From UBA3064 sp023258775 (GTDB taxonomy: Bacteria > Pseudomonadota > Gammaproteobacteria > Burkholderiales > Burkholderiaceae_E), in the NCBI GenBank assembly GCA_044355655.1, contig JBIKXS010000008.1, positions 29,549 through 93,548 of the forward strand: DNA of 64,000 bases, written 5' to 3'. Made by a program: the position numbers and the translations under genes. The notes beneath the pieces are model-generated. The model did not search any database and was not told the DNA's origin. It saw nothing but the letters and a program-made list of their open reading frames with translations. This document shows positions 1-9,546 of the stretch, piece by piece; the first letter of the stretch is position 1; the number at the start of each line of letters is the position of its first letter.

Positions 1-1790
1 CGCGAGCGACGAATGGCATCAGAAACCAAGCGCACAGCCTCATCCTGGCCAACAACTCGCCGATGCAACACCGACTCCATTTGCAGCAACTTCTCACGCT
101 CGCCCTGCATCATCTTGGCAACAGGAATGCCGGTGGCACGTGACACCACTTCTGCAATTTCTTCAGCGCCGACTGCGGTTCGCAAAAGTCGTGGGCGGCC
201 TTCCCCTTCGCGAGCCGCATCCTTCTCGGCATCTGCGGCGGCTTTGAGCCTTCCTTCGAGCTCGGGTAACCTACCGTATTGAATCTCAGCAAGCTTATCG
301 AATTGACCCCGCCTTTGCAGCTCGGCCATTTCGAGGCGCAACTTGTCGATCTCAGCCTTAATTTGCGCCGAACCCTGCACAGCGGCTTTCTCGGCCTTGA
401 GAACCTCTTCCAAATCAGCGTATTCGCGCTCAAGCTTGATAATTTCGCCTTCGATCAAGTCAAGACGCTTGCGGGATGAGTCATCGCTTTCCTTTCTCAC
501 CGCTTCTCGCTCGATTTTGAGTTGAATAATTCGACGATCAAGTTTATCCATCGATTCAGGTTTTGAATCAATCTCAATCTTTATACGAGCTGCGGCCTCA
601 TCGATTAAATCAATCGCCTTATCGGGTAGGAATCGATCGGTGATGTAGCGGTTAGAAAGCTCTGCCGCAGCAACAATCGCAGGATCGGTAATTTCCACAC
701 CATGATGTACTTCATAGCGCTCCTGCAAGCCACGAAGAATGGCAATTGTCGCTTCTACCGATGGTTCACCGATGAGCACTTTTTGGAAGCGTCGCTCAAG
801 GGCTGCGTCTTTCTCAATGTACTTTCGGTATTCATCGAGCGTTGTGGCACCAATACAATGAAGCTCGCCGCGAGCCAGTGCAGGCTTAAGCATATTGCCC
901 GCATCCATTGCACCTTCTGCTTTACCAGCGCCGACCATGGTATGTATCTCATCAATAAACATAATGGTGCGGCCTGCATCGGCTGCGACATCTTTAAGAA
1001 CCGCCTTCAAACGTTCCTCAAATTCACCACGATACTTTGCCCCGGCAAGCAAAGCAGCCAGATCCAACACAAGCACCCGCTTGTCTTTCAAGGATTCGGG
1101 GACTTCGCCCGAGTGAATTCGTTGGGCCAAACCTTCAACGATCGCTGTCTTACCAACGCCTGGTTCACCGATCAGCACTGGATTATTTTTTGTCCGACGT
1201 TGCAAAATTTGTATCGCACGACGTATTTCGTCGTCTCTGCCAATCACCGGATCGAGTTTGCCCTGCCTTGCACGCTCCGTAAGATCGACGCTGTATTTCT
1301 TTAGTGCCTCGCGTTGACCCTCTGCATCGGGTGAGTGCACCGTTTGCCCGCCCCGTAAAGCTTGTATGGCAGCTTCAAGCGATGCACGACTAAGGCCCGA
1401 TTCGCGCAGTGCCTTGCCGCACTCACCAAGCCCTTCTTTTTCCATCAAGGCGAGCAAAAGCATTTCCGAGGCAATATAGTGATCACCGCGCTTGCTGGCC
1501 TCTTTTTCGGCGAGATTCAAAACCTGTGTCAGCTCTCTACTCACCTGAACCTGCCCATCACTGCCCTGTACCTTCGCAATGCGCGACAAGACGCCCTCAA
1601 GACCTGTCTTTAGCACGGGAATACGCGCCCCTGCTCGCTCAAGCAAGGCCTTTCCCGAACCCTCTGGCTGCTGAAGCAGTGCGAGTACCACGTGAGCGGG
1701 TTCGATGTAGGGATGGTCCTGGGCAATACAAAGACTTTGTGCCTCTGCCAGGGCATGTTGTAGCTGTGTCGTTAACTTATCAATTCGCAT
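1..1790 (-). CDS. clpB: ClpB disaggregase, N-terminal two thirds (cut by window edge)
   Basis: ATP-dependent Hsp100 chaperone that rescues aggregated proteins with DnaK. The gene starts at the ATG complement of 1788-1790 and runs off the left edge, so about 596 of roughly 860 residues are visible. Seen in order: the Clp N-domain (about 1-145), the first AAA+ module with Walker A GEPGVGKT at residues 208-215 and a Walker B ending IDEIHT, then the long charged coiled-coil middle domain typical of ClpB, followed by the lead-in to the second AAA+ module (VVGQDEAV). The second Walker A lies outside the window. The middle domain separates it from ClpA and ClpC. No frame break is seen. Confidence 0.97.
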   Translation of the reverse strand, partial: MRIDKLTTQLQHALAEAQSLCIAQDHPYIEPAHVVLALLQQPEGSGKALLERAGARIPVLKTGLEGVLSRIAKVQGSDGQVQVSRELTQVLNLAEKEASKRGDHYIASEMLLLALMEKEGLGECGKALRESGLSRASLEAAIQALRGGQTVHSPDAEGQREALKKYSVDLTERARQGKLDPVIGRDDEIRRAIQILQRRTKNNPVLIGEPGVGKTAIVEGLAQRIHSGEVPESLKDKRVLVLDLAALLAGAKYRGEFEERLKAVLKDVAADAGRTIMFIDEIHTMVGAGKAEGAMDAGNMLKPALARGELHCIGATTLDEYRKYIEKDAALERRFQKVLIGEPSVEATIAILRGLQERYEVHHGVEITDPAIVAAAELSNRYITDRFLPDKAIDLIDEAAARIKIEIDSKPESMDKLDRRIIQLKIEREAVRKESDDSSRKRLDLIEGEIIKLEREYADLEEVLKAEKAAVQGSAQIKAEIDKLRLEMAELQRRGQFDKLAEIQYGRLPELEGRLKAAADAEKDAAREGEGRPRLLRTAVGAEEIAEVVSRATGIPVAKMMQGEREKLLQMESVLHRRVVGQDEAVRLVSDAIRRS

Positions 1791-1898
1791 GGCCAGTTTC
1801 CCCGAATCAGTATCATTAGGCTTTGATATGGGGCTGCATGACTACACTTCAAGCCACCGCCCCTCCAAGCCTCCATGATTTGTCAGCCAACTAAGATC

Positions 1899-1954
1899 AT
1901 CAAACCGTTAACCCCAATCTCAAGTCATTAAACCGTTAACCCTAATCTCAAATC
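1899..1954. repeat. 28-bp direct repeat, two copies
   Basis: Two adjacent 28-bp units (1899-1926 and 1927-1954) share the core AAACCGTTAACCC and differ at only a few positions. They lie in the 239-bp gap between the divergently transcribed clpB and the oxidoreductase gene. The core contains the palindrome GTTAAC. They could be a replication-slippage duplication or a paired operator; the sequence alone cannot decide. Confidence 0.75.
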
Positions 1955-1966
1955 ATCAACCCACTT

Positions 1967-2016
1967 AACTCAAACTCAAACTCAAACTCAAACTCAACCT
2001 CAACCTCAACCTCAAT
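1967..2016. repeat. Hexanucleotide microsatellite (CTCAAA then CTCAAC)
   Basis: About five CTCAAA units followed by about three CTCAAC units, ending some 14 bp before the ATG of the oxidoreductase gene. The tract would form the 5' untranslated leader of that gene and is essentially free of G on the coding strand. Because the array abuts the ribosome-binding region, changes in copy number could alter translation, but that is inference. Confidence 0.85.
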
Positions 2017-2029
2017 CAACAAAGATCCC

Positions 2030-3145
2030 ATGAGCAAACTTTTCTCCCCGATCCAGTTACGTGAACTTAGTTTGACTAATCGAGTCATGGTGTCGCCGAT
2101 GTGCCAATACTCGGCGCTCGAAGGTGCCATGCAGGAGTGGCATCGTATTCACCTTGGACAAATGGCGCAAAGCGGTGCCGGGCTGGTCATGGTTGAAGCG
2201 ACCTCCCCCACGCCAGAAGGTCGAATCACCCACGGTTGTGTTGGGCTGTGGGATGACCGCACCGAGGCAGCAATGGCCTCGGTATTACATAGTATCCGCG
2301 CAACCTCACCAGCGAAGATGGCGATTCAAATCGGTCATGCCGGCAGAAAAGCCTCTAGCGCAAGACCCTGGGAGGGCGGGCAAATTGTTGGCCTTGATCA
2401 GGGGGGCTGGCAAACCCTCGGGCCTTCGGCAATTGCACACATGGAAGGTGAGACGGTTCCCCACGAGCTATCGTTGGCTGAACTCAGAAGCATGACTGAG
2501 GCCTTTTTATCAACCGTTGCAAGAGCCGACCGCCTGGGTTTTGATGCGATTGAGCTTCATGCCGCGCATGGTTATCTGCTTCACGAGTTTTTGTCCCCAA
2601 TCGCCAATCAACGACAGGATGCCTATGGCGGATCGCTCGAAAACAGAATGCGCTTCCCGCTTCAACTCTTTACTGCGATGCGAGCGGCCTGGCCTGCGCA
2701 CAAACCGATGGGGCTGCGCTTATCGGCTACTGATTGGGTTGAGGGTTCGGGCTGGGATATTGCCGATGCCTGCGAATTTGCCAAGCGCCTGGCCTACCTC
2801 GGTGCTGACTGGATCGATGTGTCCTCGGGCGGTGTTTCCAGGGCTCAGCAAATCAAGCTAGGTCCTGGTTATCAAGTAGCCTTTGCTGAAGCGATTAAAG
2901 CAGTGGTTAACATTCCGGTTATTGCAGTTGGCCTGATTACCGAGGCGAAACAAGCCGAAGCAATCATCGAAAATCAGCAAGCCGATATGGTCGCACTTGG
3001 TCGCGGCTTTTTGTGGGATCCACATTGGGCCTGGAAGGCTGCAGCAGAGCTTGGCGCAAGCATTGCCGCCCCGCGCCAGTACTGGCGCTCAAATCCGGCA
3101 CAATACAAAGACGTTTTTGGTAGCGTCAGGTTCGGCGCGCGTTAA
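2030..3145 (+). CDS. NADH:flavin oxidoreductase of the Old Yellow Enzyme family (YqjM/XenA-like)
   Basis: FMN-dependent ene-reductase of 371 residues, cytoplasmic. The N-terminus has SPMCQYSA with Cys25 and Tyr27, matching the redox-tuning Cys and the Tyr of the YqjM/XenA class. The substrate-anion-binding pair is His177/His180 in HAAHGYLLHEF, followed by the class signature NQRQDAYGGSLENRMRFP. The C-terminus has the phosphate-binding VALGRGFLWDP. Length fits the class. The physiological substrate cannot be read from the sequence. The leader lacks a clear Shine-Dalgarno and carries a hexanucleotide repeat. The stop overlaps the 3' end of the convergent moaE by 4 bp. Confidence 0.93.
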   Translation: MSKLFSPIQLRELSLTNRVMVSPMCQYSALEGAMQEWHRIHLGQMAQSGAGLVMVEATSPTPEGRITHGCVGLWDDRTEAAMASVLHSIRATSPAKMAIQIGHAGRKASSARPWEGGQIVGLDQGGWQTLGPSAIAHMEGETVPHELSLAELRSMTEAFLSTVARADRLGFDAIELHAAHGYLLHEFLSPIANQRQDAYGGSLENRMRFPLQLFTAMRAAWPAHKPMGLRLSATDWVEGSGWDIADACEFAKRLAYLGADWIDVSSGGVSRAQQIKLGPGYQVAFAEAIKAVVNIPVIAVGLITEAKQAEAIIENQQADMVALGRGFLWDPHWAWKAAAELGASIAAPRQYWRSNPAQYKDVFGSVRFGAR

Positions 3146-3606
3146 AGCCAACGCTTGCGAGCCTCCTCGTCTGAGGCTCGCGCTTGCACCCAGCGAGATT
3201 GCTCGGCAACTTGCTCCTTTTTCCAGAACGGGGCTTCTGTTTTCAAAAAATCCATCACAAACTGACAGGATTCAAAAGCGTCCTGCCGATGCGCACTTGC
3301 CGTCAGCACAGCGACGATTTGATCAAGTGGCCTGAGTAAACCCACGCGATGTACGATTGAAACTGCCTCAAGCTTCCATCGCGAAACCGCCTGTTGAGCG
3401 ATAAGTTCGAGACTATGTTCAGTCATACCAGGGTAATGTTCTAAAAACATCGAGCTTACCGAATCGCCATCATTCACATCCCTCACCGTACCAACAAAGC
3501 AGGCAATCGCACCGATTTGAGGCTTAGCCTCGCGCAGCCTCGCCATCAAGTCATCAAGCTTAAAGTCCTCTTGCTGAACAAGCACACGAATTGCTGCAAC
3601 GGCCAT
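3142..3606 (-). CDS. moaE: Molybdopterin synthase catalytic subunit MoaE
   Basis: Large subunit of molybdopterin synthase, which converts cyclic pyranopterin monophosphate to molybdopterin with sulfur carried by MoaD. 154 residues, the usual size. Active-site residues known from the family are visible: Arg42 in FVGTVRD, His106-Arg107 in SAHRQDAF, and Lys122 with Lys129 in LKTEAPFWKKE. It lies directly downstream of moaD with a 2-bp gap, in the order moeA-moaD-moaE. The last bases overlap the convergent oxidoreductase gene tail to tail. Confidence 0.97.
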   Translation of the reverse strand: MAVAAIRVLVQQEDFKLDDLMARLREAKPQIGAIACFVGTVRDVNDGDSVSSMFLEHYPGMTEHSLELIAQQAVSRWKLEAVSIVHRVGLLRPLDQIVAVLTASAHRQDAFESCQFVMDFLKTEAPFWKKEQVAEQSRWVQARASDEEARKRWL

Positions 3607-3608
3607 GA

Positions 3609-3866
3609 TCAGCCACCAGTCACAGGCGGGAAAAACGCGACTTCTGCCTGATCCTGCAAGGGCGCACTAGCCTTTACAAGTTCTTGATTGATCGCAGCGC
3701 GCAATGCTTTATCGGCAGCAAAAGCATCCGCCCAGACAGGGCCCCGAGCAGCCAGAAATTCGCGCAATCCCTTCAAATCCTTGATGTGGGCAGGCAGCTC
3801 GATCGTCTCAGCTTCCATACCGAGCGTCTCACGAAGCGATGCGAAATAACGCATATGCAAAAGCAT
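3609..3866 (-). CDS. moaD: Molybdopterin synthase sulfur carrier subunit MoaD
   Basis: Ubiquitin-like sulfur carrier of 85 residues ending in the Gly-Gly tail (FFPPVTGG) that is adenylated by MoeB and thiocarboxylated before donating sulfur to MoaE. The opening MRYFASLRETLG is typical. The ATG overlaps the stop of moeA by one base (TAATG), which suggests translational coupling. MoaE follows after 2 bp. Confidence 0.95.
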   Translation of the reverse strand: MLLHMRYFASLRETLGMEAETIELPAHIKDLKGLREFLAARGPVWADAFAADKALRAAINQELVKASAPLQDQAEVAFFPPVTGG

Positions 3867-5074
3867 TAAAGCTCACCGTACCAATGATTGAAACTGTAAT
3901 AGGGAATTAAATCACCGTTTTTTATTGGCCTGTTGGGCTCTATTTCAGCCAGACCTTCACCCCATACCGTTGAGGTGAGCACACCAGAGCTTTGATTTGG
4001 AAACTTTTCTAAACCACCCTCAGCATTCACGCGAACCCGCAAAAACTCGCGTCGCTTATCGGGCTTGGGCCAGTCGAAATCTGTGCGCATTGGTAGCGCC
4101 TTCATCGCCCAGTCGCGTTGGCCTTGGAGTTTCAGAATAAAAGGCTGAACAAACAGCAAAAAAGTAACAAAACTCGACACAGGATTGCCGGGCAGTCCGA
4201 TAAAGTGCGCTTCCCGTGTGGGTCGAATGATCTTGCCCCAGGCAAGAGGCTTACCTGGTTTAATTGCAATTTGCCAGGCACGCAATACACCTTCGGCTTC
4301 AACAGCCGGTTTGACGTGATCCTCTTCCCCAACTGACATGCCACCCGAAGTTACGATCAAATCGCAACGATCGGCAGCATCGCGCAGGGCAGCGCGTGTT
4401 TGCTCGAGTTTGTCAGCAATAATGCCAAGATCCTCCACCTCACACCCGAGTCGCCTGAGCATGTTGACCAAAACAAATCGATTCGAATTATAGATCGATC
4501 CAGGTCTCAGTGGCTCACCGGGCATCGCCAGTTCATCGCCAGTAAAAAAGCATCCTACTCTGACCCTCCGGTAGACCTGTAGTTTTGCTAAACCTACTGA
4601 GGCTGCAAGCCCCAAAGCCTGCGGTGTTAGGCGTTCGCCTTTCTCAAGGATGCGAGCCCCAGCACGAATATCCTCGCCAGCGCGGCGAATCCATTCACCA
4701 CGTTGCGGTTGATGCAGGATGAATACTTGATCGCCTTCAACTTGGACTTGTTCTTGCATGACCACCGCATCGGCACCTTGAGGGATGAATGCGCCGGTAA
4801 ACACACGAGCGACGGTCCCCTTTTCGAGTGCCCTGGCAAGATGGCCTGCCGGGATACGCTGGCTGACCTCAAATGCCCGGCCAGGCTTTAAATCGTCGAT
4901 ATTTAAAGCATAACCATCCATTTGGGTATTATCCATTGGAGGCACGTTCATGCCCGAGATCTGATCACATGCGAGCACGCGCCCGTCAGCTTCAATCGTG
5001 TCGATCGATAGCTTCTCCTGCACCGGCTCCGCAAGCGCAAGCAATTGCGCCAAGGCCTCCTGCAAACTTAGCAT
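3866..5074 (-). CDS. moeA: Molybdopterin molybdenumtransferase MoeA
   Basis: Inserts molybdate into adenylated molybdopterin, the last common step of molybdenum-cofactor synthesis. 402 residues, normal length. Family motifs seen are MDGYA near residue 50, the TSGGMSVGEEDHVK stretch, KPGKPLAWG, and the GLPGNPVSSFVTF loop of the MogA-like domain. It is the first gene of moeA-moaD-moaE. ThrC ends 12 bp upstream, so the block may be read through from thrC. A molybdoenzyme client is not in the window. Confidence 0.96.
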   Translation of the reverse strand: MLSLQEALAQLLALAEPVQEKLSIDTIEADGRVLACDQISGMNVPPMDNTQMDGYALNIDDLKPGRAFEVSQRIPAGHLARALEKGTVARVFTGAFIPQGADAVVMQEQVQVEGDQVFILHQPQRGEWIRRAGEDIRAGARILEKGERLTPQALGLAASVGLAKLQVYRRVRVGCFFTGDELAMPGEPLRPGSIYNSNRFVLVNMLRRLGCEVEDLGIIADKLEQTRAALRDAADRCDLIVTSGGMSVGEEDHVKPAVEAEGVLRAWQIAIKPGKPLAWGKIIRPTREAHFIGLPGNPVSSFVTFLLFVQPFILKLQGQRDWAMKALPMRTDFDWPKPDKRREFLRVRVNAEGGLEKFPNQSSGVLTSTVWGEGLAEIEPNRPIKNGDLIPYYSFNHWYGEL

Positions 5075-5085
5075 TTGGTCAGCCC

Positions 5086-6534
5086 TTAACGCGCAGGCGC
5101 ATTGCTGCGAATGTAAGTTTTAAGCAATGCCAGATCCCTTGGCATCCGACAAAAGCGCTGGGCACGTTGCGGCAGGTGCTGAAAAGCTGAGGGCACAGGC
5201 GGTGCAATGCCAAGTGCTTCGACAATGGTATCGGCGAATTTTGCAGGCTGAGCGGTTTCGAGGCAAATCATCGGAATACCCGCTTCTGTATAGTCTTTAC
5301 AGACTGCAAGACCGTCCGCGGTATGAGGATCAATCACTTCGTTGTAGCGGGCATAAACCTCTTTAATGGTTTCAATTCTTAAGCCATGTGAACTCGACCC
5401 AGACACCATACCAAATCGCTCAAGCTGGGTTTGCCAGCGTTGGTCGCTCGATACATCGAAATAGCCCTGTTCATCGACCTGAGTCCATAAGTGACGAGTT
5501 TCATCAGGGTTTCGGTCAAGAAGGTCAAACATATAGCGTTCAAAATTTGAAGCCTTTGAGATATCCATCGAAGGCGAGCTTGTCTGTCGGGTCTCGTGGC
5601 TCAAACGAGGGCGATATCGCCCTGTTCTAAAAAATTCGTCAAGCACATTGTTTTCGTTGGTCGCAAGCACAAGACGCCGAATCGGCAAACCCATCTGCCT
5701 TGCGATATGGCCGGCCAGAATATTGCCAAAATTGCCTGAAGGAACGCAAAAAGAAACTTCGGGAGGCTTCGCTGATCCGCCTTCACGGTCTGCCATTGCA
5801 GATGTTGTCGCAGCAAAATAGCCTTTGAAATAGTAAACAACTTGCGCAAGTACGCGGGCCCAATTAATCGAATTAACGGTTCCGATCGCGTAGCGGTCCT
5901 TAAAGGCTAAATCGGCAGAGACCGCCTTAACCAAGTCCTGCGCATCGTCAAAAACACCATCTAGTGCGATATTAAAAATGTTTTGATCTAACAAAGAAAA
6001 CATCTGCGCAGTTTGAAAGGCGCTCATTTTTCCATGCGGAGAAAGCATAAAAACCCGTACGCCGCGTTTGCCACGCATCGCATATTCAGCAGCGCTGCCG
6101 GTGTCGCCTGAGGTGGCGCCGAGAATATTCAGATGTTCGCCACGCTTAAGTAAAACATACTCAAACAAATTGCCGAGCAATTGCATGGCAATATCTTTAA
6201 ATGCAAGCGTTGGCCCGTTGGAAAGCCTTAGTAAATAGCGTTGCTCATCGAGCCGCGTTAGCGGCGTGACCTCACGTGAGCCAAAGGCCATTAAGGTATA
6301 GCTTTTGTCAATGAGCGCACGAAGGCTACTCTCGGGCCAGTCCGTTACATAAAGCCTTAGAATCTCGAAGGCGAGCTCGGCATAAGATAAATGACGCCAG
6401 GACTCGATCAGCGACGCGTCGCAACGGGGGTAGGATTCGGGCACCACCAAACCACCGTCCGGCGCCAAGCCCCCAAGAAGAATCGATTCAAAACTGCTTG
6501 GCGTTAAGCCGCCGCGGGTAGAGATATAGCGCAT
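5086..6534 (-). CDS. thrC: Threonine synthase
   Basis: PLP enzyme that converts O-phosphohomoserine to threonine. 482 residues, the long class typical of proteobacteria and fungi. The N-terminus MRYISTRGG is conserved. The PLP lysine is Lys113 in TLAFKDIAMQ and the phosphate-binding loop is ATSGDTGSAAEYA. It follows hom after 3 bp, forming the usual hom-thrC unit, and moeA follows after 12 bp. Confidence 0.97.
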   Translation of the reverse strand: MRYISTRGGLTPSSFESILLGGLAPDGGLVVPESYPRCDASLIESWRHLSYAELAFEILRLYVTDWPESSLRALIDKSYTLMAFGSREVTPLTRLDEQRYLLRLSNGPTLAFKDIAMQLLGNLFEYVLLKRGEHLNILGATSGDTGSAAEYAMRGKRGVRVFMLSPHGKMSAFQTAQMFSLLDQNIFNIALDGVFDDAQDLVKAVSADLAFKDRYAIGTVNSINWARVLAQVVYYFKGYFAATTSAMADREGGSAKPPEVSFCVPSGNFGNILAGHIARQMGLPIRRLVLATNENNVLDEFFRTGRYRPRLSHETRQTSSPSMDISKASNFERYMFDLLDRNPDETRHLWTQVDEQGYFDVSSDQRWQTQLERFGMVSGSSSHGLRIETIKEVYARYNEVIDPHTADGLAVCKDYTEAGIPMICLETAQPAKFADTIVEALGIAPPVPSAFQHLPQRAQRFCRMPRDLALLKTYIRSNAPAR

Positions 6535-6537
6535 GGC

Positions 6538-7848
6538 TTAATCGAGATCCTCAAGACGCAAACGAATTGCCGAAGACAACACCGTAGGCAAGGCTTCAAT
6601 CAGCGCGATCGCTTTGTCGACTGCCGATTCGATACATCGGTGGGTGAGCAGAATCACATCGGTTTGATGCTCACCCGCGTCTGGCTCACGTTGCAAAACC
6701 GCGTCAAGCGATATACCGCTGTCGGCCAGTATCCGGGTGATATCGGCCAGCACACCGGGTTGGTCCTCAACCCGCAGTCTTAAGTAGTAGGCCGATTCAA
6801 TCTGCTCTCTCGGTAACACCGCGGTATCCATCACAGCATTGGCTTGGAAAGCCAGACTAGGCACGCGGAGTGCTGCGGGCACAGCGTGAGCACGGGCGAC
6901 ATCGACAAGATCAGCAATCACTGCCGAAGCGGTTGGTTCAGCCCCTGCGCCTTTTCCGTAGTACATCGTGTGGCCAACAGCATCAGCCTTCACCCAGACG
7001 GCGTTCATGGCACCTTCCACTGAGGCGATTAATCGCTTAGCAGGAATAAGGCTGGGGTGAACCCTTAACTCAACACCCTCAGGACGACGGCGCGTGATAC
7101 CGAGCAGCTTGATTCGATAACCAAGTTGCTCTGCATAACGGATATCTTCTGCCTGTAACTGGGTGATGCCCTCGACATAGGCCTTATCGAACTGGACCGG
7201 GATGCCAAAGGCAATCGAAGCAAGTAGGCTGATCTTATGGCCGGCATCAATGCCCTCAATATCGAAGGTCGGATCGGCCTCAGCATAACCAAGTGCTTGT
7301 GCCTGCTTTAATGCTTCGGCAAATGGCAAAGCCTTTTCTCGCATCTCCGACAGAATAAAGTTGGTCGTGCCGTTGATAATGCCTGCGATCCACTCGATGC
7401 GATTCGCTGTCAAACCCTCACGCAAGGCCTTAATAATCGGTATGCCGCCTGCAACTGCAGCCTCAAAGGCAACAATGACTGCATGTTTTCGGGCTGCCGC
7501 AAAGATCTCATCGCCATGGATAGCGAGCAGTGCCTTATTCGCTGTGACGACATGCTTACCCTGCTCGATAGCGGCAATCACCAAGCTTTTAGCAAGCCCG
7601 TAGCCACCGATTAACTCGACCACCACATCAATGGCAGGATCGTTAACGATTGAGAAGGCATCGTCGCAAACCTCGGCACGTCCGTCCACGATGCTTCGAG
7701 CGCGTTCTTGGTCCTTGTCAGCGACCCTGGTGATTCGGATCTCACAACCGGCACGACGCGTGATTTCATGCTGATTTCGCCACAGCACCTCGAAACTGCC
7801 CCCACCGACGGTACCAATGCCAAGCAGACCAACACGAAGATTTTTCAT
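6538..7848 (-). CDS. hom: Homoserine dehydrogenase
   Basis: NAD(P)-dependent reduction of aspartate semialdehyde to homoserine. 436 residues. The Rossmann motif GLLGIGTVGGG is at residues 8-18, and AGIINGTTNFIL and the GYAEADPTFDIEGIDAGHK catalytic stretch follow. A C-terminal ACT domain starts near 350 (RLRVEDQPGVLADITRIL), which fits threonine feedback. This is the monofunctional form without an aspartokinase domain. It lies in the order alaC-hom-thrC with short gaps. Confidence 0.97.
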   Translation of the reverse strand: MKNLRVGLLGIGTVGGGSFEVLWRNQHEITRRAGCEIRITRVADKDQERARSIVDGRAEVCDDAFSIVNDPAIDVVVELIGGYGLAKSLVIAAIEQGKHVVTANKALLAIHGDEIFAAARKHAVIVAFEAAVAGGIPIIKALREGLTANRIEWIAGIINGTTNFILSEMREKALPFAEALKQAQALGYAEADPTFDIEGIDAGHKISLLASIAFGIPVQFDKAYVEGITQLQAEDIRYAEQLGYRIKLLGITRRRPEGVELRVHPSLIPAKRLIASVEGAMNAVWVKADAVGHTMYYGKGAGAEPTASAVIADLVDVARAHAVPAALRVPSLAFQANAVMDTAVLPREQIESAYYLRLRVEDQPGVLADITRILADSGISLDAVLQREPDAGEHQTDVILLTHRCIESAVDKAIALIEALPTVLSSAIRLRLEDLD

Positions 7849-7876
7849 CCTGACTTCCTATGTCCTGACAGCCTAA

Positions 7877-9112
7877 TTACTGCAACTCACCGCGCAAAAG
7901 TTCGCGAATGCCGCGCACGGCTTGACGAATACGCTGTTCATTTTCGATCAAGGCAAAGCGTACATACTCATTGCCCAATTCGCCAAAGCCAATACCCGGG
8001 GAAACCGCGACTTTGGCTTCCCGCAGCAGCCGCTTTGCAAATTCCAGCGACCCCTCGGCCCGAAAAGCTTCCGGGATTCGCGCCCAGATATACATCGACG
8101 CCTTGGGCAGTTCCACCTGCCATCCGGCCTCATTCAAACCTTTGCCAAGTACATCGCGCCGCATGCGGTACTTGGCGCAAACTTCGTGGACGCATTCCTG
8201 GGGACCATCAAGCGCTGCGATGGATGCGACCTGAATCGGCGTGAATGCACCGTAATCGTGGTAACTTTTAATACGAGCAAGCGCGGCGATCATGTCAGCA
8301 TTACCAACCATGAAGCCAATTCGCCAGCCAGCCATGTTGTAGCTCTTGCTCATGGTGAAGGATTCAACCGCGACTTCACGGGCGCCAGGAACCTCGAGTA
8401 TTGATGGGGCCCGATAACCGTCAAAAACAATGTCGGCATAGGCGAGGTCGTGAACAATCATCACGTTGAATTCATGCGCAAGCGCAACGACCTTCTCAAA
8501 GAATGGAAGATCGACGCACTGCGCGGTTGGATTACTTGGAAAACCAAGAATCATGAGTTTGGGCTTTTTAGCCGCGCTCCGAAGACTTTGTTCGAGTTCG
8601 CCCAGGAAATCGACTCCGGGCAGCATCGGCACCGAAACTGTTTCTGCGCCTGCAATCACCGCGCCGTATATATGGATGGGGTAGCTAGGGTTTGGCACGA
8701 TGACGGTGTCGCCACGGTCAAGCGTTGCAAGCATCAAATGGGCAAGGCCCTCCTTTGAGCCGATCGTCACGATTGCTTCGGTTTCCGGATCGACGATAAC
8801 TTCGTAACGGCGCGCGTACCAATCGGCGATCGCCTTGCGAAGCCTCGGTATACCTCGTGACACCGAATAGCCATGGGTGTGAGGTTTTTGTGAGGCCTCA
8901 ACGAGCTTGTCGATGATGTGATGAGGCGTTGCCCCATCCGGATCGCCCATGCTGAGGTCGATAATGTCCTCGCCGCGACGGCGAGCAGCCATCTTTAGCT
9001 CGCCGGTGATGTTGAATACATAAGGCGGCAGGCGCTGGATACGCGAAAATTCCCAAGAAGGCGTCATGATGGTCGGACTAAGGAGCTGTTCTAGAGCCGG
9101 GGAATGTAACAT
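7877..9112 (-). CDS. alaC: Alanine-type PLP aminotransferase (AlaC)
   Basis: Class I/II aminotransferase, probably glutamate-pyruvate transaminase. The longest frame gives 411 residues with the PLP lysine at Lys256 in TMSKSYNMAGWRIGF and the pyridoxal-stacking NPSYP. An internal ATG at 9067 gives 396 residues starting MTPSWEFSRIQRLPPY, which is the usual AlaC N-terminus. I regard it as at least as likely as 9112. Neither has a strong Shine-Dalgarno. The position directly upstream of hom-thrC is common in Burkholderiales. Confidence 0.9.
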   Translation of the reverse strand: MLHSPALEQLLSPTIMTPSWEFSRIQRLPPYVFNITGELKMAARRRGEDIIDLSMGDPDGATPHHIIDKLVEASQKPHTHGYSVSRGIPRLRKAIADWYARRYEVIVDPETEAIVTIGSKEGLAHLMLATLDRGDTVIVPNPSYPIHIYGAVIAGAETVSVPMLPGVDFLGELEQSLRSAAKKPKLMILGFPSNPTAQCVDLPFFEKVVALAHEFNVMIVHDLAYADIVFDGYRAPSILEVPGAREVAVESFTMSKSYNMAGWRIGFMVGNADMIAALARIKSYHDYGAFTPIQVASIAALDGPQECVHEVCAKYRMRRDVLGKGLNEAGWQVELPKASMYIWARIPEAFRAEGSLEFAKRLLREAKVAVSPGIGFGELGNEYVRFALIENEQRIRQAVRGIRELLRGELQ

Positions 9113-9144
9113 TTCCGTATGAATCTATCCGGCATCATTCGCTT

Positions 9145-9522
9145 ATGAAACTTCAAGAACATCAGGCAGCATCCTTACATACAATTACCGCTTACGGAGA
9201 AACCTGGATCGCGGTCAACAATCAGACCACGGAGGGTAGTCTTCTTGTCATGCCAGAGGGCATGCTGCAAGCCTGGCGCCCAAGGCAATGGCAAGACATT
9301 GCCGCCGAAGACTTTCAACTCATGATCGAGGCCAAACCTGATCTGGTGATTCTTGGGACCGGCGCCCAACAGCGCTTTTTACACCCAAGACTTGCAAGTC
9401 AAATCGCCACGCGAGGCATCGGTCTTGAATGTATGGCCACGCCCGCAGCTTGCAGAACCTACAACATTCTGATGGCTGAAGGCCGCAAAGTTTTGGCAGC
9501 GCTTTTGCCCATGGACGCTTAA
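9145..9522 (+). CDS. Mth938-like domain protein
   Basis: Small protein of 125 residues in the Mth938/NDUFAF3-like family. The family hallmark is the central DLVILGTGAQQRFLHP followed by GIGLECMATPAACRTYNILMAEGR. The mitochondrial relative helps assemble complex I; a bacterial role is not established. It is transcribed divergently from alaC, with 32 bp between starts if the longer alaC is used. No signal peptide or membrane segment. Confidence 0.85.
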   Translation: MKLQEHQAASLHTITAYGETWIAVNNQTTEGSLLVMPEGMLQAWRPRQWQDIAAEDFQLMIEAKPDLVILGTGAQQRFLHPRLASQIATRGIGLECMATPAACRTYNILMAEGRKVLAALLPMDA

Positions 9523-9546
9523 ATGCGATGGCGACAAAACTTAAAC

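Noticed and set aside
702..1304. 200-residue open frame on the plus strand
   Set aside because: It lies antisense to the clearly coding clpB, has no family pattern and no ribosome-binding site.
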